DNA of 64,000 bases from Lachnospiraceae bacterium. Lineage in GTDB: Bacteria > Bacillota > Clostridia > Lachnospirales > Lachnospiraceae. Shown in pieces: positions 26,321-35,516 of this stretch. The position numbers and the translations under genes are program-made. A model generated the notes under the pieces. That model did not search any database and was not told where the DNA came from. It saw only the letters and a program-made list of their open reading frames with translations. Every line of letters starts with the position of its first letter. Positions within the stretch are counted from its first letter, which is position 1. The stretch lies in NCBI GenBank assembly GCA_024403515.1, contig JAKSRS010000003.1, positions 62,001-126,000 on the forward strand. Reading direction: 5' to 3'.

Positions 26321-27901
26321 ATGAGTAATAAGAGGATAAAAGGACTGGCCATGATTCTTGCACTTACATTGTGCTTGTCATCTTGTGGTCAGAAATCAGT
26401 TGAAAACGTAAACGAAACCAGCACTTCTATTGTTTCATCGGAGGCAAAAGAAATATCTTCAAAGAATGATAAGTCCTCTGAGGAAGTAACTGCTATTGTG
26501 GAAAGCACTAAAGATGAGGTTAGCGAAGAAGTTGTAGAAGAAGCTGATAAAGAAAACCCAAACGGGGAAAACGAAAAAGAGAGCGAAGATGAAGCATCCG
26601 AGGATGTACCCCAAAAAGAGGTACGTGAAATAAAGGCACCTTCTAACAGCGGCCGACTTCACGTTGACGGAATCGATATAAAGAATGAAAACGGCGAGAA
26701 GGTGCAGCTTAAAGGTCTTAGTACACATGGTCTTGCCTGGTATCCTTCATATGTAAACAATGATCTTTTTCATGAGTTTCGAAATGAATGGAACTGTAAC
26801 GTAATCCGACTTGCCATGTATACGGAAGAATACGGCGGATATGTAAGTGGCGGAAACCGGAAAGAGTTAAAAGAGCTTATAGACAGCGGAGTCAGGCTTG
26901 CAAGGGACAATGATATGTATGCCATCATTGACTGGCATATTCTTTCAGATGGTAATCCCAATAAAAACAAAGATGCTGCCAAGGAATTTTTCAAGGAAGT
27001 CTCTGATAATTACAAATATTATAACAATGTAATATATGAAATCTGCAATGAGCCAAATGGTGGTACCAAGTGGAAAGATATTAAGGCTTACGCCGAGGAA
27101 GTAATACCTGTAATAAGAGAAAATGACGAAAGCGCAATCATTCTTGTGGGTACACCTAACTGGTCGCAGTTTGTAGACGAAGCTGCAAAAGATCCTATTG
27201 AAGGGTATGACAATATCATGTATACGCTTCACTTTTATGCTGATACGCATAAAGACGATCTTCGCAAAACAATGACTAAGGCTTTAAAGGATGGTCTTCC
27301 AATCTTTGTAAGTGAGTACGGAATTTGCGATGCTTCAGGAAATGGTGCCATAAACGAGAAGGAAGCTCAAAAGTGGATGGACCTTATGGATAAGTACAAC
27401 ATCTCTTCCTGTGCCTGGAACATTTCCAACAAAGGTGAAACAAGTGCTATATTTGGCAGCTGGACTGATAAAACACATGGCTTCAAAAGTGATGATTTAT
27501 CACCATCAGGCAAATGGGTTTACAGTATGCTTACCGGAAATAGTATGATTGAGTCTTCTTCTGATAAAGATGAGCCTGATGATAAGGAAGAATTTAAAGA
27601 AGATACCGAGGCTGTAAAAATTGTAGAAGGTGATCTGGTATTTTATCTTAAAGAGGTAAATTCCTGGGGTTCAGAAGAAGGAACCTGTCACCAGTTTGAA
27701 CTTACGGTTGTAAATAACGGAAGCGATGTTTCTAACTGGAGCGTAGATATTTCTTTTGACAGTGATATAACCTTAAAGGATGGCTGGTGTGGTATCTATT
27801 CTGAAAAGGGTAAAGTTCTTTCTGTTTCAAATGAGTCCTATAACGGACAGATTAAAAAGGGCGGCGCCACAAAAGACATAGGTTTTATAATTGTATATTA
27901 A
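26321..27901 (+). CDS. Secreted lipoprotein endoglucanase: GH5 plus CBM2-like domain
   Basis: The 526-aa protein begins with a lipoprotein signal (LSSC, Cys22). Then comes an acidic Ser/Glu/Asp linker (about residues 25-110), a GH5 TIM barrel starting near VQLKGLSTHGLAWYP with acid/base ICNEPNG (Glu244) and nucleophile SEYGICD (Glu332), a second acidic linker, and a C-terminal CBM2-like beta domain (about 438-526) with WSVDISF, ESYNGQI and a Cys pair. It would cut cellulose or beta-glucan at the cell surface. A terminator follows directly. Confidence 0.9.
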   Translation: MSNKRIKGLAMILALTLCLSSCGQKSVENVNETSTSIVSSEAKEISSKNDKSSEEVTAIVESTKDEVSEEVVEEADKENPNGENEKESEDEASEDVPQKEVREIKAPSNSGRLHVDGIDIKNENGEKVQLKGLSTHGLAWYPSYVNNDLFHEFRNEWNCNVIRLAMYTEEYGGYVSGGNRKELKELIDSGVRLARDNDMYAIIDWHILSDGNPNKNKDAAKEFFKEVSDNYKYYNNVIYEICNEPNGGTKWKDIKAYAEEVIPVIRENDESAIILVGTPNWSQFVDEAAKDPIEGYDNIMYTLHFYADTHKDDLRKTMTKALKDGLPIFVSEYGICDASGNGAINEKEAQKWMDLMDKYNISSCAWNISNKGETSAIFGSWTDKTHGFKSDDLSPSGKWVYSMLTGNSMIESSSDKDEPDDKEEFKEDTEAVKIVEGDLVFYLKEVNSWGSEEGTCHQFELTVVNNGSDVSNWSVDISFDSDITLKDGWCGIYSEKGKVLSVSNESYNGQIKKGGATKDIGFIIVY

Positions 27902-27913
27902 AGCATAAAAAAA

Positions 27914-27939
27914 CAGCGTGTTCTAAAAAGAACACGCTG
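27914..27939. terminator. Bidirectional intrinsic terminator
   Basis: An 11-bp perfect stem (CAGCGTGTTCT with AGAACACGCTG, loop AAAA) has an A-run on one side and AATTTT on the other. It lies between convergent GH5 and ilvE. Confidence 0.85.
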
Positions 27940-27957
27940 AAATTTTACTTATAAAAA

Positions 27958-28986
27958 TTAACATTTAATTTCGTGAATCCAACCTTCGGGAGCAGGAATA
28001 CGTCCCATCTGAATACCTGTTAATGTATCATATAACTTCTTGGTTACAGGTCCCATTTCTGTCATACCTGCAGGTAAGCAGATTTCTTTACCGTGGTCAA
28101 CGATCTTTCCAACAGGAGAGATAACTGCTGCTGTACCGCAAAGACCGCATTCTGCAAAGTCTTTAAGTTCATCAACATATACTTCTCTTTCTTCTGCTTC
28201 AAGACCAAGAACTTCCTTGGCAACGTACATAAGTGAACGACGTGTAATTGAAGGAAGAATACTGTTTGACTTGGGTGTAACAACCTTTCCGTCTTTAGTT
28301 ACGAATAAGAAGTTTGCACCACCTGTTTCTTCAACCTTTGTACGAGTAGCTGCATCAAGGTACATATTTTCATCGAAGCCCTGATTGTGAGCATCCATGA
28401 TTGCATAAAGACTCATTGCATAGTTAAGACCAGCTTTGATGTGTCCTGTTCCGTTAGGAGCTGCTCGGTCGAAGTCACAAATTCTGATAGTAAGAGGTTT
28501 AACTCCACCCTTGAAGTAAGGTCCAACAGGTGTAGCAAACATTCTGAACTGATACTCCTGAGCGGGCTTAACTCCGATAACGGGTGAGCTACCGAACATA
28601 TAAGGACGGATATATAATGTAGCGCCTGAACCATAGGGAGGAACATACTTAGCGTTAGCAGCTACTACCTTTTCAACTGCTTCAATGAATCTCTCCTTAG
28701 GAAATACAGGCATTTCAAGACGCTTGCAGCTGTCAATCATTCTGTCTGCGTTTAAGTCAGGACGGAAAGTAACAATACGACCATCCTCAGTTGTATAAGC
28801 TTTCAAGCCTTCGAAACAAGTCTGAGCGTACTGAAGAACACCGGCACACTCGCTAATGACTACTTTATCGTCTCCTGTGAGGCATCCTGCATCCCAGGCG
28901 CCGTCTTTGAAATTAGAAACATATCTGGATTCTGTAGGAATGTATCCGAACCCGATATTGCCCCAATCGATATTTGCCTTTTCCAT
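27958..28986 (-). CDS. ilvE: Branched-chain amino acid aminotransferase
   Basis: The 342-aa fold-type IV PLP enzyme is of the longer BCAT group. The PLP lysine is in GTGHIKAGLNYAMS (Lys184). Other BCAT features are FEGLKAYTTEDGR, TLYIRPYMFGS and VEETGGANFLFV. It transfers the amino group between glutamate and the keto acids of Leu, Ile and Val. ATG 28986 has AAAGGAGAATG upstream. It is monocistronic between a terminator and its own promoter. Confidence 0.95.
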   Translation of the reverse strand: MEKANIDWGNIGFGYIPTESRYVSNFKDGAWDAGCLTGDDKVVISECAGVLQYAQTCFEGLKAYTTEDGRIVTFRPDLNADRMIDSCKRLEMPVFPKERFIEAVEKVVAANAKYVPPYGSGATLYIRPYMFGSSPVIGVKPAQEYQFRMFATPVGPYFKGGVKPLTIRICDFDRAAPNGTGHIKAGLNYAMSLYAIMDAHNQGFDENMYLDAATRTKVEETGGANFLFVTKDGKVVTPKSNSILPSITRRSLMYVAKEVLGLEAEEREVYVDELKDFAECGLCGTAAVISPVGKIVDHGKEICLPAGMTEMGPVTKKLYDTLTGIQMGRIPAPEGWIHEIKC

Positions 28987-29031
28987 GGTTCATTCTCCTT
29001 TGTTTAGAATATTTATAAAAACTTTTTTATG

Positions 29032-29060
29032 ATTATGAAACTAAAAATATGAAAAGTCAA
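29032..29060 (-). promoter_or_regulatory. Promoter for ilvE
   Basis: On the minus strand TTGACT (29060-29055) and CATAAT (29037-29032) are separated by 17 bases, leaving a leader of about 40 bases. Confidence 0.6.
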
Positions 29061-29078
29061 TAAACAAGGCAAAATTCG

Positions 29079-29107
29079 TTTACGTTATTATTTTATTGAA
29101 TTATAAT
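29079..29107 (+). promoter_or_regulatory. Promoter for the tldD-tldE-radical SAM operon
   Basis: TTTACG (29079-29084) and TATAAT (29102-29107) are separated by 17 bases, about 33 bases before the GAGGAGG site of tldD. Confidence 0.65.
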
Positions 29108-29146
29108 GAAAATTAGTTTATTCACGTTATGTGAGGAGGTACATAG

Positions 29147-30532
29147 ATGTTAAGTAATTTTCTTGAAGGAAGCGAGTCTTTATTCGGTTCAGATGTAAGA
29201 ACTGAACTTAGAGCGCAGGAAAATATCAGAACAAGCGTAATGCTTCAGAAGGGAAATCTTGTCTCAAATACCAGAGGCGTAACTTCCGGTGTTAGTGCAA
29301 GAGTATGCAAAAACGGAGTGTATGGTTTTGCATCAATTCCCGAGCTTAGTAAAGAAGCAGCTAATAAGGTTTTAATGGAAGCAACAAAGAACGCACAGTT
29401 TCTTGCAATGCACACAAGTGCAAGCGATTCATACAAGGGAGTGTACACGAATAAAACAATATCTCCCGATAGAGAAATCGTTACAACAGCACAGAAGGAT
29501 ATCATTGATTACTGTAGAGAGGTTGACGAATATATAGTTAAAAACTGTCCCAACCTTGCAAGCCGTGGGGTAAGATATTCTTCAGACTCTATGGATAAGA
29601 TTATTCTTACAAGCGATGCAGCTTCAGGACACGTTGTTTATCCAAGAAGCTACATCTATATTAATGCAACAGCTACAGGTGCAGACGGAGCTCCAATAGA
29701 TCACTATGATGTAGTAGGTGGAGTAGGAAGCTTTGATGATTATTTCAAGGACTTTTCCAAGATTCAGGAAACAGTCGACAAAGTATATGAAGAAGTAATG
29801 AAGAAAAAAGAAGGTGTATACGCCAAGGCCGGTCTTAGAGATGTAATTTTAGGAGGAATTCTTCCAGGAATGCTTGCTCATGAGGCAGTTGGTCATACTG
29901 TTGAAGCAGACCTTGTAAAGGGTGGTTCAGTTGCAGGTCCCTTCCTTAATAAAGAGGTTGGTTCTGAACTTGTATCAATGGTTGACTTCGCAAATACAGC
30001 TTTTGGTCAGCAGACACCCCTTCCGGTATATCTTGATGACGAAGGTATTGTTGCCAAGGATCAGGTATTAATTGAAAAAGGTATCCTTAAAGGATATATG
30101 AATAATCGCGATTCAGCTAATGAATACAACATGACACCTAATGGAAATGCCAGAGCATGGGATTTCTCTGATGAACCTTTGATTCGTATGAGAAATACAG
30201 CAGTACTTCCCGGCCAGAGCAAGCTTGAAGACATGATTGCTTCAATTGATGATGGTTACTATTTATTAGGAACAAACAACGGTCAGGCCGACTTAACCGG
30301 TGAGTTTATGTTTGGTGTTTCTTTTGGATACGAAATCAAGCATGGTAAGCTTGGAAAAGCCATCTTAGACACCACAATTTCAGGTGTTGCATTTGAGATG
30401 TTAAAGACCGTAGATATGGTTTCTGACGACTTTACATGGTCAAGCTCAGGATTCTGTGGAAAGAAACAGATTATGCCGTGCGGACTTGGCGGACCGGCAA
30501 TTAAATGTAAGGTTACAATGGGAGGTCGCTAA
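29147..30532 (+). CDS. tldD: TldD-type metalloprotease subunit
   Basis: The 461-aa protein has the TldD metal motif HEAVGH (HExxxH, residues 245-250) and the family blocks DLTGEFMFGVSFGYEIKHGK and GKKQIMPCGLGGPAIKC. TldD and TldE form a heterodimer that cleaves unfolded peptides, including microcin B17 leader and CcdA in E. coli. ATG 29147 follows GAGGAGG. It is the first gene of a four-gene run with tldE, a radical SAM enzyme and a Cys-tailed membrane protein, which makes a peptide-processing role plausible. Confidence 0.9.
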   Translation: MLSNFLEGSESLFGSDVRTELRAQENIRTSVMLQKGNLVSNTRGVTSGVSARVCKNGVYGFASIPELSKEAANKVLMEATKNAQFLAMHTSASDSYKGVYTNKTISPDREIVTTAQKDIIDYCREVDEYIVKNCPNLASRGVRYSSDSMDKIILTSDAASGHVVYPRSYIYINATATGADGAPIDHYDVVGGVGSFDDYFKDFSKIQETVDKVYEEVMKKKEGVYAKAGLRDVILGGILPGMLAHEAVGHTVEADLVKGGSVAGPFLNKEVGSELVSMVDFANTAFGQQTPLPVYLDDEGIVAKDQVLIEKGILKGYMNNRDSANEYNMTPNGNARAWDFSDEPLIRMRNTAVLPGQSKLEDMIASIDDGYYLLGTNNGQADLTGEFMFGVSFGYEIKHGKLGKAILDTTISGVAFEMLKTVDMVSDDFTWSSSGFCGKKQIMPCGLGGPAIKCKVTMGGR

Positions 30533-30534
30533 TA

Positions 30535-31836
30535 ATGGAAAGATTAGTTAATGTTACTTCTGCAACCGTTGAAAAGCTTAAAAACAAAGGTGCAGATTTT
30601 GGATATGTTTGCGCATACGATCACGAAAAGAAAGAATTTAATGTTGAAGGAAATAAGTTTTCTTTATTTAGAACAACCTTCAATAATTCAATGGATATAT
30701 GCGTTTATAAAGACAAGAAGAAGGGTTCAGTAAATATCAATAACCTTTCAGAAGAATCAATCGACGAAGCTTTGGAGAACAGTTTTTCTTTTGCAAAAGA
30801 AGGAAACGAGGATGAGGCGTATGCTATCTTTCCAAAGCAGGAAAATAAAAACTTCGTAAAAGGCCTTAAAGAATCCGACTCCGAAGAGTTCTTTAAAAGA
30901 TGCGAAGAACTTTTAGCGGACATTGAAAAGAAATATCCTAAGATTTTGATTTGTCTTATGATTTGTTCTTTTGATAAGACAAGATGTGCTTATGAGAATA
31001 CAAACGGAACAAAGTACACTGAAGAAGAAGGTTATTATAACATCGTTTTGGAATTTTCAGCCAAAGAAGGTGATGAGGTTACTTCATTAAATTACTTTGG
31101 ATTCCCTTGTGTTTCTCTCGACAAGCCTTTTATTGAAAACCCTGTTGTGTACACAAAGCTTGATGAATGCTGCAAGCTTCTTGGCGCTAAGCCTTTAGAT
31201 GGAAAGATGGAAGATCCTACAGTTATATTTACACCTGACTGTCTTTCAGACATGCTTGGTTACTTCTATAATTCATTCATTGGAGAAGAATCCATTATAG
31301 ATAAGACCTGTTTATGGTATGACAAGCTTAATGAAAAACTTGTAGATGAAAGATTTACTTTATCCATCAAACCTTTGGATGAAAGAATTCTTGGAGGACA
31401 GAACTTTACTACTCAGGGACGTGATACATGGGATTACGATGTTATTAAAAACGGCGTATTAAAGGCATTCCCCATTTCCCTTTATGCCGCAAATAAGTCA
31501 GGTTTTGAACCTGCACCATGTATGTCATATATTCCTGTTGTGGAAGCCGGGGATGTGTCTATTGATGAGATAATTAAAAACACTAAAAATGGTATTATAG
31601 TAGGAGGCTATTCAGGTGGACATCCTGCAGCAAACGGTGAATTTTCCGGTATTGCCAAGTCAAGTTTTCTTGTTAAGGATGGAAAGGTTGAAGGTCCTGT
31701 AAGCGAAGCAATGATTAGCGGTAACTTTGTAACAATGTTAAATAACATTGTTGGTTTATCTAAAGAACTTTTCTGCGACGGAAATAAGGTTATGCCTTAT
31801 CTTGCATGCAAAGAAATTGTCGTAGCAGGAAAGTAA
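30535..31836 (+). CDS. tldE: TldE/PmbA-type partner subunit
   Basis: The 433-aa protein starts 2 bases after tldD. It has the PmbA/TldE layout: a long N-terminal domain, then FTTQGRDTWDYDVIKNG and a C-terminal glycine-rich block (IIVGGYSGGHPAANGEFSG) with family-typical FLVKDGKVEGPVSEAMISGN. TldE lacks the HExxxH motif, as here, and completes the substrate cage of the TldD dimer. Confidence 0.9.
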   Translation: MERLVNVTSATVEKLKNKGADFGYVCAYDHEKKEFNVEGNKFSLFRTTFNNSMDICVYKDKKKGSVNINNLSEESIDEALENSFSFAKEGNEDEAYAIFPKQENKNFVKGLKESDSEEFFKRCEELLADIEKKYPKILICLMICSFDKTRCAYENTNGTKYTEEEGYYNIVLEFSAKEGDEVTSLNYFGFPCVSLDKPFIENPVVYTKLDECCKLLGAKPLDGKMEDPTVIFTPDCLSDMLGYFYNSFIGEESIIDKTCLWYDKLNEKLVDERFTLSIKPLDERILGGQNFTTQGRDTWDYDVIKNGVLKAFPISLYAANKSGFEPAPCMSYIPVVEAGDVSIDEIIKNTKNGIIVGGYSGGHPAANGEFSGIAKSSFLVKDGKVEGPVSEAMISGNFVTMLNNIVGLSKELFCDGNKVMPYLACKEIVVAGK

Positions 31837-31860
31837 TTTGGGAAAGATGAGGAAAAGAGA

Positions 31861-33237
31861 GTGAAAATACCTAAAAGAGTACTAAGGTATGCAGAGGAAA
31901 ACTTCAACGAAGTGGTGCATACCACACTTAATCCTGAGGGTCCCGGTGTAGTTAGAATTCACCTTATCCCCCCCAAGATTATTAATGGAGAGATTGGTTC
32001 AAGTGTAGCTATCATTAACGGGCAGGATATCGTTCCTGTTGGTCCTTCGTGGACCATTCTTTTGACAGAGTTCATAAAAGAAGTAAACAAGTACAGCGGA
32101 AAAGAAATCGCTGAAGGTGATTACGATACAATCTTAAATGAAACTGTAAAGAGCATGAAGAAGGTTTATCCTTTCATTGCTTCCAAAAGATTTAAAAATG
32201 ATATTTTTGTAATCATGAATACCTTTAAGCAGATTGCTTATGGCGAACCTGTTGATGAAGAGATTGGTTATCTTAGCATGGGCGAGTATGCGCCTATGAT
32301 GAGAGCACCTCACAGAATGGATCTTATGGTTAGTGCAATGACCAAAGAAGGAGTATGGCACTGCAACCAGAAATGTATCCACTGCTATGCTGCAGGACAG
32401 AAGCAGGCAGAAGAAAGTGAGCTTTCAACTCAGGACTGGTTTACTATTATTGATAAGTGTAAGGAAGTTGGTATTCCGCAGATTACTTTCACCGGTGGTG
32501 AGCCTACAATGAGAGATGATCTTGTTGATCTTATTGAACATTCAAGATGGTTCGTAACAAGACTTAATACTAATGGAATTAAGCTTACTTCGGATTTATG
32601 TAAAAAGCTTATGGATGCATCATTAGACAGCTGCCAGATTACTTTCTATTCATATGACAGTGAGATTCACAATAAGCTTGTTGGAGCCAATCAGTATGAA
32701 AGTACTGTTAAGGGTATTGAAAATGCTCTTGAAGCCGGAATTAATATTAGTATTAACACTCCTTTATGTTCATTAAACAAAGACTATGTAAAAACTCTTG
32801 AGTTTTTACATGAAAAAGGCGTTTCATTCGTTACATGTTCAGGACTTATTACAACAGGAAATGCAACCTTGGAAGCTTCAGAAAACTTACAGCTTTCTGA
32901 AGATGAGATGAAAGAAATACTTAGGGCAGCAGTAGAATACTGCTACGCAAACGGTATGGAAATCAGCTTTACTTCTCCAGGATGGGTTTCTGATGATTTC
33001 ATATCAGAATTAGGAATAAATCTTCCCAGTTGTGGTGCCTGCCTTAGCAATATGGCTATTACTCCCGGAGGAAATGTTGTTCCCTGCCAAAGCTGGCTTT
33101 CAGATGATGTATTAGGAAGCATGCTAACTGACAAATGGAGCGATATCTGGGAAAGTCCCATGTGCTCTTTAAGAAGAGACTATAGTGCCAAGATGCTTGG
33201 AGAATGTCCATTAAGGAGGAAAAACGATGAAGAATAA
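31861..33237 (+). CDS. Radical SAM enzyme with SPASM-like C-terminus
   Basis: The start is GTG 31861 behind GAGGAAAAGA. The 458-aa protein has an unusual N-terminal domain of about 165 residues, then CNQKCIHC (Cys168, 172, 175, the CxxxCxxC that binds the [4Fe-4S]/SAM cluster), TFTGGEPTMR (GGE motif), and a C-terminal cysteine region (SCGAC, GGNVVPC, SPMC, LGEC) resembling a SPASM/twitch auxiliary cluster. Such enzymes often modify peptides. Its 3' end carries the GGAGGAAAA site of the next gene, and the two overlap by 11 bases. The Cys-tail protein is therefore the first candidate substrate. That is inference. Confidence 0.85.
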   Translation: MKIPKRVLRYAEENFNEVVHTTLNPEGPGVVRIHLIPPKIINGEIGSSVAIINGQDIVPVGPSWTILLTEFIKEVNKYSGKEIAEGDYDTILNETVKSMKKVYPFIASKRFKNDIFVIMNTFKQIAYGEPVDEEIGYLSMGEYAPMMRAPHRMDLMVSAMTKEGVWHCNQKCIHCYAAGQKQAEESELSTQDWFTIIDKCKEVGIPQITFTGGEPTMRDDLVDLIEHSRWFVTRLNTNGIKLTSDLCKKLMDASLDSCQITFYSYDSEIHNKLVGANQYESTVKGIENALEAGINISINTPLCSLNKDYVKTLEFLHEKGVSFVTCSGLITTGNATLEASENLQLSEDEMKEILRAAVEYCYANGMEISFTSPGWVSDDFISELGINLPSCGACLSNMAITPGGNVVPCQSWLSDDVLGSMLTDKWSDIWESPMCSLRRDYSAKMLGECPLRRKNDEE

Positions 33238-34438
33238 ACTTAAAATCACTTTCCTTCTTCTTGCACTGTCCTTCGCTTTTATGTTTAACAAGACTGAAGC
33301 TTCAGCCAAGAAACTTGATGAAATTTTAAATTACACAATTATGGCCAATGTAAATTCTGATGCTACGGTAACACTTAATTACCACATTGACTGGAAGGTA
33401 TTAGACAGTAGTTCAGAAGGCCCTCTTGAATGGGTTAAGATTGGTATTCCAAATAACAAATACATATCATACAAGGCCAATAGCGCTACTATCGACAAGA
33501 TTTCACCTATGTCATCCGGTGGAGCATGGATGAGAATTGACTTTGACAGAAAGTATTACAAAGACGAAGTAGTAAGCTTTGACTTTGAAGTTGTTCAGGA
33601 TTACATCTATCAGGTTGATTACGATACCGAGGGTGAAACTGTTTATGAGTTTACTGCCGGCTGGTTTGATAACATGGATGTCGATCAGATAATGATTCTT
33701 TGGAATGCTGATAAGGCCTTAACATGGAGTCCGTCTGCAGAAATTGAAAATGGTTATCTAGTTTGGTCCGACAGACTTACTCCCAGTGAGAAATTTAAAG
33801 TGACTGTTACTTATCCAAATGATGCTTATGAATTTGATTTATCTAAGAATGTAGAATCACATTCTTCTTCATATTCTTCATCAAGCGATGATAGTGATGT
33901 ATCAGAAACAATTGCCGGACTCATATGTTTGATTTTTGGAGCATATCTGATTATAAAACCTATTACACTTATAGCCAGAGGCGTTTCAAACTACGCAAAT
34001 GGTGGCTCTTTTGGAGATACAACCAAGAAGTACACCAGAACTAAGATTGTATATTATCCGGTTTGTGAAGGCTGTGGCGGAACACGTGAAGAAGGTAAAG
34101 ATGTATGTGCTTTCTGCGGAAGAAGCATGATTAAGAGTAAGGAAGTAATCACTGAAGATGCTCTAAAGAATACTGAAAAGGCTGCTTCAAAGTTTACAAG
34201 AGAAGGAACATTCAGATATTCAGATTCTCCCAACACATACGTACATGTTCATGTAACTCACGTTCCAAGACCCAAGCCGTCATGTGCTCACAGTTCATGT
34301 GCCTGTGCAAGTTCATGTGCTTGTGCCTGCGCTTGTGCCTGTGCCGGTGGTGGACGAGCAGGATGTACAAACAAAGATTTCTACAATACAGATTTAAAGC
34401 TTAAACAGCTTGAACTTAAAGCGAAATATAAGAAATAA
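33227..34438 (+). CDS. Signal-anchored membrane protein with zinc-ribbon and Cys-Ala-repeat tail
   Basis: The 403-aa protein has, in order: a signal peptide (residues 1-27); an extracytoplasmic beta-rich domain of about 170 residues resembling DUF2207-type envelope domains; a Ser-rich linker; a membrane segment (about 226-250); a CxxC...CxxC zinc ribbon (CEGC 280-283, CAFC 294-297); and a tail in which nine cysteines fall within residues 353-380, including the alternating run CACACACAC, followed by GGGRAGC and a Lys-rich end. I do not recognise an assigned function. Coupling to the radical SAM gene suggests modification of the tail or metal/disulfide chemistry there. Confidence 0.8.
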   Translation: MKNKLKITFLLLALSFAFMFNKTEASAKKLDEILNYTIMANVNSDATVTLNYHIDWKVLDSSSEGPLEWVKIGIPNNKYISYKANSATIDKISPMSSGGAWMRIDFDRKYYKDEVVSFDFEVVQDYIYQVDYDTEGETVYEFTAGWFDNMDVDQIMILWNADKALTWSPSAEIENGYLVWSDRLTPSEKFKVTVTYPNDAYEFDLSKNVESHSSSYSSSSDDSDVSETIAGLICLIFGAYLIIKPITLIARGVSNYANGGSFGDTTKKYTRTKIVYYPVCEGCGGTREEGKDVCAFCGRSMIKSKEVITEDALKNTEKAASKFTREGTFRYSDSPNTYVHVHVTHVPRPKPSCAHSSCACASSCACACACACAGGGRAGCTNKDFYNTDLKLKQLELKAKYKK

Positions 34439-34443
34439 CTATT

Positions 34444-34505
34444 AAAAGCCATATCTTATAAATGTTAAAAAAATATTTTTAATATTTAGAGAATATGGCT
34501 TTTTT
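34444..34505 (+). terminator. Intrinsic terminator of the tldD-radical SAM operon
   Basis: AAAAGCCATAT (34444-34454) pairs with ATATGGCTTTT (34493-34503) and a T-run follows. An AT-rich inner hairpin fills the long loop. Confidence 0.8.
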
Positions 34506-34590
34506 ATAATATTTAAATAGACTTTTAGCCAGAAAAATAATATACTTGTTAAAGAGTATTAATTGGAAAAATCTATTTGAGGACTAGCAC

Positions 34591-35484
34591 GTGAATACAC
34601 TTTTTGAGTATGCTGATAAACTTAATAACCCTTATGAATGCTTCTTTTTTGATGCTCATGAGAATACCTTTCCGGTTAGACCTCATTGGCATTACTTCGT
34701 TGAAATAATCTATGTTGTTGAAGGTGATGCTATCATTAACTGTAATAATGATACATTCTTAGTTGGAACAGATGAGTTATTCATTTTTCCTCCTTCAGCA
34801 GTTCATTCAATATATTCATCTTCCTATGGTCCCTTGAAGTTTTATGGTTTTAAATTTGACCTTAGCCAGTTAAATGGAGCAATCCACTCAACCGAGGCCG
34901 GTAATTTAAGATTTTCTTTCCTGGCTCCTACACAGTTTTCAGGAAATAATAAAGCTTTATTTTTCTCCTTTAGAGATGAAGTAACTTATAACGGATGCAC
35001 AGAGGTCAGAAAGTTATTTGAAGACTCTCTTAAAGAGATGGAAGATAAGAATGTTGGATATCAGTCAATTATTCGAACCAAGATCATGCAGCTTATGGTA
35101 AAGCTTTTAAGAATTCGAATGGACGAAGGCTTTGTACCGGATAAGGCGCCTACGGGTAATATTTCTGTTTCTTCAGATATTTCTCAGATTACAGAATACA
35201 TTGATGCTCACCTTGGTGAGGACTTAAGAGTTGAAGATCTGGCTAAGCAGTGCAATATGAGTTATTCATACTTTGCAAAATGCTTCCATGAATATTATGG
35301 TCAGTCCTGTAAGCATTACATATCCTTCTTAAGATTATGTAAGGCTGAGAACATGCTTCTTTTTACTGACTATGATTTAACATACATTAGTCAGGAAACA
35401 GGGTTTTCAGATTGTAGTCATCTTATTCATGCATTTAAAGAAAGATACGGGGTAACACCTCATCAGTTTAGAAAGCAGCATTAG
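34591..35484 (+). CDS. AraC family transcriptional regulator
   Basis: The start is GTG 34591, with GAGGA 7 bases upstream. The 297-aa protein has an N-terminal cupin domain (RPHWHYFVEIIYVVEGD, FIFPPSAVHSIYSS) that probably binds a sugar, and a C-terminal double HTH (RVEDLAKQCNMSYSYFAKCF, YISQETGFSDCSHLIHAF). The SGNH hydrolase gene follows 32 bases later on the same strand and is a likely target or operon partner. Confidence 0.85.
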   Translation: MNTLFEYADKLNNPYECFFFDAHENTFPVRPHWHYFVEIIYVVEGDAIINCNNDTFLVGTDELFIFPPSAVHSIYSSSYGPLKFYGFKFDLSQLNGAIHSTEAGNLRFSFLAPTQFSGNNKALFFSFRDEVTYNGCTEVRKLFEDSLKEMEDKNVGYQSIIRTKIMQLMVKLLRIRMDEGFVPDKAPTGNISVSSDISQITEYIDAHLGEDLRVEDLAKQCNMSYSYFAKCFHEYYGQSCKHYISFLRLCKAENMLLFTDYDLTYISQETGFSDCSHLIHAFKERYGVTPHQFRKQH

Positions 35485-35516
35485 GCTTATAAATAATAAC
35501 TACCGGGGGTAAGGTA

